This document shows, in pieces, positions 44,774-49,210 of a stretch of 49,210 nt of DNA. Each line of letters opens with the position of its first letter. Position 1 is the first letter of the stretch. The notes under the pieces are model-generated. The model had not been told where the DNA came from. It saw only the letters and a list, made by a program, of their open reading frames with translations, and did no database searches. A program made the position numbers and the translations under genes. Origin of the DNA: a bacterium (GTDB lineage Bacteria > Muiribacteriota > UBA9980); the NCBI GenBank assembly GCA_029571125.1, contig JAKPTH010000341.1, forward strand, positions 1-49,210, read 5' to 3'.

Positions 44774-45793
44774 ATGTTTAAAAATGATGTTATCGAAGAA
44801 ATTATAAGTAATTTCAAGAAAAAATTCTGTTTTTTAGAGATTATATTAAAACCAGGTAAGAAAGATGGCCTTTTTGATGGTATTTTAGAAATTGTTCACG
44901 AAAAGCGAAAAAGCAAATTTAACATAATAACCAGATATAATTTTAATATGGCGGACCGGATGTGTTTGGAATACATTCGCAATCAAAGTCATGAAAATAA
45001 TATAATACTTATAACGGGTCATGTATCAGCAAAAATGGCTAATATTTTAAGAAACGCAAATATATTTTTCATGGATGCTTCGGCAAACTCATACCTGAAA
45101 GCCGAAGGAATCTACATATATAATTACGATAAATCAAGTTTTAAATCTGTACCTTATAAAAAAGCCGGAAGCGTATTTTACTCTACCGGTCTCAAATTAA
45201 TATTTAATCTGCTGATTTCCAATGAATTGTTAAACGATAATTATAGAAAAATATCTGAAATTGCGGACATTTCACTTGGATCGATAGGCTGGATTGTTCA
45301 CAGATTAAAAGCTGAAGGATATATAATAAATACTGAGCATGATAAAATACTTGTTAATAAAAAAGAAATACTAAAAAAATGGATTGAAAATTATCCAGAA
45401 AAATTGAGGCACAAATTAATAAAAGGCAGATATAAATTTTTGAATTTCGAATCATATAAAAATTGGAAAAATATAGTCTTATCACACCCTCAATCATTAT
45501 GGGGCGGAGAAACTGCCGCAGAAAAAACGACAGGATATTTAAATGCCAAAATAATAACTATTTACTCAAAAGAAGATCATTTGGAACTAGTAAAAAAACT
45601 CCGGCTTGTCCCTGACAATAAAGGCAACGTTGAAATATTAGAAATGTTCTGGGACCCATATTATCTCAGCAAAAATGACGAAACTGTTCCGCCTTTATTG
45701 GCATACGCCGACTTAATGATATCAGAAAATGAAAGAAATATCGAAGGGGCCAAGATAATATATGACAAATACTTATCGCAAAGCTTTAAGTAA
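44774..45793 (+). CDS. AbiEi-like antitoxin/transcriptional regulator of a type IV TA system
   Basis: ~340 aa with central wHTH (YRKISEIADISLGSIGWIVHRLKAEGYI); followed by an overlapping nucleotidyltransferase gene. Confidence 0.65.
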   Translation: MFKNDVIEEIISNFKKKFCFLEIILKPGKKDGLFDGILEIVHEKRKSKFNIITRYNFNMADRMCLEYIRNQSHENNIILITGHVSAKMANILRNANIFFMDASANSYLKAEGIYIYNYDKSSFKSVPYKKAGSVFYSTGLKLIFNLLISNELLNDNYRKISEIADISLGSIGWIVHRLKAEGYIINTEHDKILVNKKEILKKWIENYPEKLRHKLIKGRYKFLNFESYKNWKNIVLSHPQSLWGGETAAEKTTGYLNAKIITIYSKEDHLELVKKLRLVPDNKGNVEILEMFWDPYYLSKNDETVPPLLAYADLMISENERNIEGAKIIYDKYLSQSFK

Positions 45794-46655
45794 ACTGCCG
45801 ATGAAAGGGTTAGACAATTTTTTTGAAATAATCTATGACAAATTCAAAGAATTGAAACTTGAATTCTATGTTGTTGGCGCTATAGCAAGAGATATATTGT
45901 TTTATGAAGTATTCGATGCGGAAATCCCTCTAAGAGGCACAAGCGATGTTGATCTGGCAATATGCGTCAAAAGCTGGCACGAATATGATATGATAATAAA
46001 AGAGCTCATAAAATCAGGGTATTTTGAAAAGGAAAGAGACCGCCAAAGGTTAAAATATAAAAAAAATATTGCCGTTGATATAGTACCTTATGGAAAAATA
46101 GCTAATGACAAAAAAATAATTGAATGGCCTCCGCCTGAATTGTCAAGTATAATGTCTGTTTCAGGATTTAAAGAAGCGTATGATAGCGCTATCAAACTTG
46201 AAATTAAAAAAGGCAAATTTATTAAAATCGCCTCATTAGAAGGGTTAACAATTTTAAAAATAATTGCCTGGCATGATAGAAAAAGCCAGAAAGACGCGCA
46301 GGATTTAAAAACCCTTTTAACGAGTTATTTTAAATTGTACATTAAGGAAATCGAAAAAATCTATGATGAGTATTCTGATTTGATTATTAAAGTTAAAGGA
46401 GACACCGAAAAAACCGGAATAAGAATCTTGGGCGAAAAAGTATCTTTAGTTTTACACGATGCAAAAGATGTTAAATCAAAACTAATTAAAATAATTGAAG
46501 ATGAACTAAAAAAGGACGGAGATAATCTGGCTCAATATATGGTTGAATTCAGATTCGAATTAGAAGAAGAATATGCTAAAAACATTGATAGAATCAAAGA
46601 CTTGCTTGAAGGCATAAAAAATAAACAAAGCAACTACTGCCGGACGATAAAATGA
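45762..46655 (+). CDS. Nucleotidyltransferase (AbiEii-like toxin candidate)
   Basis: FYVVGAIARDIL ... GTSDVDLAI NTase core, VDIVPYG third acidic site. Confidence 0.7.
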   Translation: MTNTYRKALSKLPMKGLDNFFEIIYDKFKELKLEFYVVGAIARDILFYEVFDAEIPLRGTSDVDLAICVKSWHEYDMIIKELIKSGYFEKERDRQRLKYKKNIAVDIVPYGKIANDKKIIEWPPPELSSIMSVSGFKEAYDSAIKLEIKKGKFIKIASLEGLTILKIIAWHDRKSQKDAQDLKTLLTSYFKLYIKEIEKIYDEYSDLIIKVKGDTEKTGIRILGEKVSLVLHDAKDVKSKLIKIIEDELKKDGDNLAQYMVEFRFELEEEYAKNIDRIKDLLEGIKNKQSNYCRTIK

Positions 46656-46681
46656 GTTCTGCTCTAAAAAACTGTTCGGCT

Positions 46682-47281
46682 TCACGCGCTTTTCTTTTTA
46701 TTACTTGTAGTGTAAAAAGTGCTTCTGCCAGAGCCATTCTTCACTAGAGCATCCTTTTTGACGAGCAGGCCGAGCAGCTCGCGGGCGCGGGATTCCTTGA
46801 CGCCAAGCAATTCCATGGCCTCTTTCAGATTTATTTGCTGGTTAGCCTCCACAAAATTGATTATCTTCCGTTCCTGACCGCATAAAACATTCTGTTTTTC
46901 GTTTGTTTCAACGACAATCCGCCGGCATTTGCTACTATCCGCCGGCCTGAACATAACAACCTGGGTGAACCCGGCGTTTTCTTTGATCTGCGGCGTTTTC
47001 AGACCGGCGGATTCGCAGGAATTTCTTATCTTAGCCATTCCGGTGCCCCACTGCTCGATATAATTTAGTTCTTTAAAAACGAGCGCTATGACGGTGTTGC
47101 GAATTTCAGACCGACCTTCGCTCAATATGTTCTCGACGCTTATCGAATTCGGAAGCACACCGGGCGAAGTTATCTCGACCGCGTTGTCAAAAACGGCTAT
47201 CTTTATGTCCGAGCCGCGCCTGGAATAGTCTCTGTGGACGAAAGCGTTTATCACGGTTTCTCTTAATGCGGCGAGCGGCAC
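46682..47281 (-). pseudogene. Truncated AlbA/RecG-like ATP-binding protein lacking its N-terminal DNA-binding domain
   Basis: ALRETVINAFVHRDYSRRGSDIKIAVFDNAVEITSPGVLPNSI ... WGTGMAKI; upstream in-frame LSGKIKGFVREDNFEV preceded closely by a stop. Confidence 0.7.
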
Positions 47282-47477
47282 CTCAAAATTGTCTTCTCTG
47301 ACGAACCCTTTGATCTTTCCGCTTAAATAATGCCATCAAAACATTCTTCCGCGGCGGCTCCGGTCGGAAATAACAACACGGCCGCAACCGCAATTAAGCA
47401 TATCAATAAGATCATCGAAGATACTTCCTTTAAAAAAAATCAATCTGCGAAAAAATTTCGTGATGACAGTTTAACGG

Positions 47478-47508
47478 TTTTTAAGGTCGAAAATTGCGAC
47501 CTTAAAAA
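47478..47508 (-). terminator. Perfect 12-bp hairpin, likely terminator of the 47665-48306 gene
   Basis: TTTTTAAGGTCG-aaaattg-CGACCTTAAAAA. Confidence 0.5.
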
Positions 47509-47664
47509 TCCATATCATCATCACAAAAATAATTTTTCTAAAATGCCAGAGCGAAAATGAACGAAAATACGTCTTGACGTATATATTAAGCCTCAATCTC
47601 CTTCAAACTACTCCAGAAAGGTATACTTGCTGATTCTCTTCGCGACTCGGAAACGCTTATCTTT

Positions 47665-48306
47665 TTAATCAATCCATTCGGTTTTTGTCAGACAGTGTAT
47701 TGATTCCATAACATCCCTCACAATATCGCCCGGCGATTTTTCGAAGTGGACGTCAAATACTACGTCTTGTTCTCCATCGTCGATGCCGTCCTGTTCATAC
47801 CAGCCATCGTCATCGAAATCACCATCGTTCATGACCTCTTCGGCACGCTGCTCGATTATGTCTATGATAATTTTATCTACCGCTTTTTCATCGATTTCGA
47901 TCTCTTCTTCCGCTATCTGCTCCGCCACCAACTTTTTGACCGATTCACAGAGCGATTTCAGGCGCGGGTCTAAATTAATAAAATGAGCGGGCTGGTAACT
48001 TTCACGCGCCATTTCTCTGGCGATCCGCGTTTCGTCATCCTCACCGTATTTTTTTCTCTGCCATTCTTTTTTTCGCGCGGCCACGGCTTTGCGTTTCGCA
48101 TTGCGCTCCGACGCTTCGGCCTGGCAAATTGTTTCGTATTCGGGACTGTGGGCCGGAGTCTCGTTTATATAAATATTTTTCGCCGCTTCCTGAATTTTTT
48201 TATAAGTATCGCGATTGACCCTAAAACTATCAGCCCATGATTTGATGGCTTTATCGAGTCCTTCGATTTTCTCTTCAGTGGTGTAGTTTGGAAATATTTT
48301 CATTTT
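47665..48306 (-). CDS. Hypothetical charged protein
   Basis: Long ORF (start probably ATG 48306), acidic C-terminus DDDGWYEQDGIDDGEQDVVFDVHFEKSPGDIV; no family recognised. Confidence 0.5.
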   Translation of the reverse strand, partial: KMKIFPNYTTEEKIEGLDKAIKSWADSFRVNRDTYKKIQEAAKNIYINETPAHSPEYETICQAEASERNAKRKAVAARKKEWQRKKYGEDDETRIAREMARESYQPAHFINLDPRLKSLCESVKKLVAEQIAEEEIEIDEKAVDKIIIDIIEQRAEEVMNDGDFDDDGWYEQDGIDDGEQDVVFDVHFEKSPGDIVRDVMESIHCLTKTEWID

Positions 48307-48474
48307 AGCATCTCCGCTTAAAGCTTTAGAATTCACGCTTATAATTAGCAAATCAGAGCAATAAAAAGACTACTACTTAATTGTCTCAGCGTTGATAAGA
48401 CTTTATATCGCATGTTATATATAAAGACCTCGTCATTTATCTTACCAATTCTTTGAATTCGGCCTTTGCGCTGT

Positions 48475-48654
48475 TCAAGACGCGTAGGATTCCTGGGCCG
48501 GCCCTTCCATTGATTCTATAGCTTCGCCAGCGACTTCGAGTATCGAAGAGCTGAAATAGCCTGCGATTCGGTCATAGGCTTTTGCGTTTTAAAGTTTTGC
48601 GGTTAAAAACATTTGATCGAGTTTACATAATCTGGAAGAGTATCTTTTAATCAT
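48475..48654 (-). pseudogene. N-terminal remnant of a PLD-domain helicase-like (defence-associated) gene with an in-frame stop
   Basis: Hand translation: MIKRYSSRLCKLDQMFLTAKL*NAKAYDRIAGYFSSSILEVAGEAIESMEGPAQESYAS*. Confidence 0.55.
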
Positions 48655-48790
48655 GCAACAATCCCTTATTGAATTATTGAAATTTCAATTAAATAGGACA
48701 TTTTAATAAAATATCAATAGTGTAAAAGTTTTTCAATGGGGTAAAAAACTCTCAAATATACCTCATTGAAAAATTATACCTCGTTAAAAT

Positions 48791-49078
48791 TCACCTGATT
48801 TTTCTCCATTTAGCATATCGGCCTTTATTCAATGGCTCTATTTTACCTTCCGAGCGAAGTTTTGCCAGCGATTTTCTTATCGTATCGTGGCCTACAATCG
48901 GGCAAACTTTTTCAATGTCTGAAAGACTGAAATCGGTGATAAAATTTTGGATTGCATTCAGTACCATTTCCGTTTTAGCGCCATGGCTTGACGAAACTTT
49001 CCCAACTCGGCTTTCAAACTCTCTATATGCGGCAAGGACAATGCCAAGAAAATATTCGACCCATGATAGCTTATAATA
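48791..49078 (-). pseudogene. C-terminal remnant of a Fic-family protein
   Basis: Hand translation: YYKLSWVEYFLGIVLAAYREFESRVGKVSSSHGAKTEMVLNAIQNFITDFSLSDIEKVCPIVGHDTIRKSLAKLRSEGKIEPLNKGRYAKWRKIR*; stops directly upstream in frame. Confidence 0.7.
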
Positions 49079-49210
49079 TTTTTTTTATTATTCGTCAGTT
49101 CGAGTCCGCTTCGCGGCCTCGAAACGGTCGCGTTCAGCCGCTGTAAGCAGCTTCGAAAACAAAGGCGCACTTCATCCCCCGGCCATCCGACTCGACCTCA
49201 AACACCTTAT

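Noticed and set aside
47330-47560. 76-aa plus-strand ORF
   Set aside because: Low complexity, spans the strong hairpin at 47478-47508, no RBS or recognisable domain.
1-49210. CRISPR arrays, tRNA/rRNA genes and intact transposases
   Set aside because: No regularly spaced 25-40 nt repeats, no recognised T-loop/acceptor pattern and no DDE/HUH transposase or integrase motifs were seen on reading; a tRNAscan or ISfinder run would be decisive.

Overview
The window is about 49.2 kb of dense bacterial chromosome from a Gram-negative organism (TonB, ExbBD and TonB-dependent receptors), probably anaerobic. The phylum cannot be assigned from sequence alone. Main blocks: (1) 2.4-18.5 kb, two complete TonB/FecBCD-type metal- or metallophore-uptake modules, each adjacent to a SAM methyltransferase. 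Module 1 appears to be led by an unannotated 50-aa Cys-containing small ORF. Module 2 has its own regulator, a shared operator-like motif and a TrmO-like gene. (2) 18.6-22.9 kb, an orange-protein (ORP)-like cluster of NifX/MTH1175-like proteins and two ferredoxin-MinD/Mrp-type ATPases. It has three sigma54-type (-24/-12) promoter candidates and a TTGCAATATTGCAA operator array. The same operator recurs in the promoter of a PAS-sigma54 activator about 15 kb away (34.96 kb). (3) 22.9-31.2 kb, a tightly packed five-gene minus-strand operon: C25 (gingipain-like) protease, ZIP transporter, a fusion of an NSAR/OSBS-like enolase-superfamily domain with a PaaK-like adenylate-forming domain, an HATPase-like/GNAT fusion and an MFS exporter. 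This is my main candidate for an undescribed pathway. (4) 31.4-33.5 kb, a FIST sensor plus class III cyclase pair. (5) 34-36.8 kb, peroxiredoxin, sigma54 activator and Fur/PerR. (6) 36.8-44.3 kb, exported proteins and a SWIM/SNF2 pair. (7) 44.4-49.2 kb, a more AT-rich variable tail with an apparently intact AbiE-like type IV TA pair and decayed remnants (GH1, AlbA/RecG-like, PLD-helicase and Fic). No rRNA, tRNA, CRISPR array or intact transposase was recognised. All family calls come from reading motifs by eye; no database search was run.
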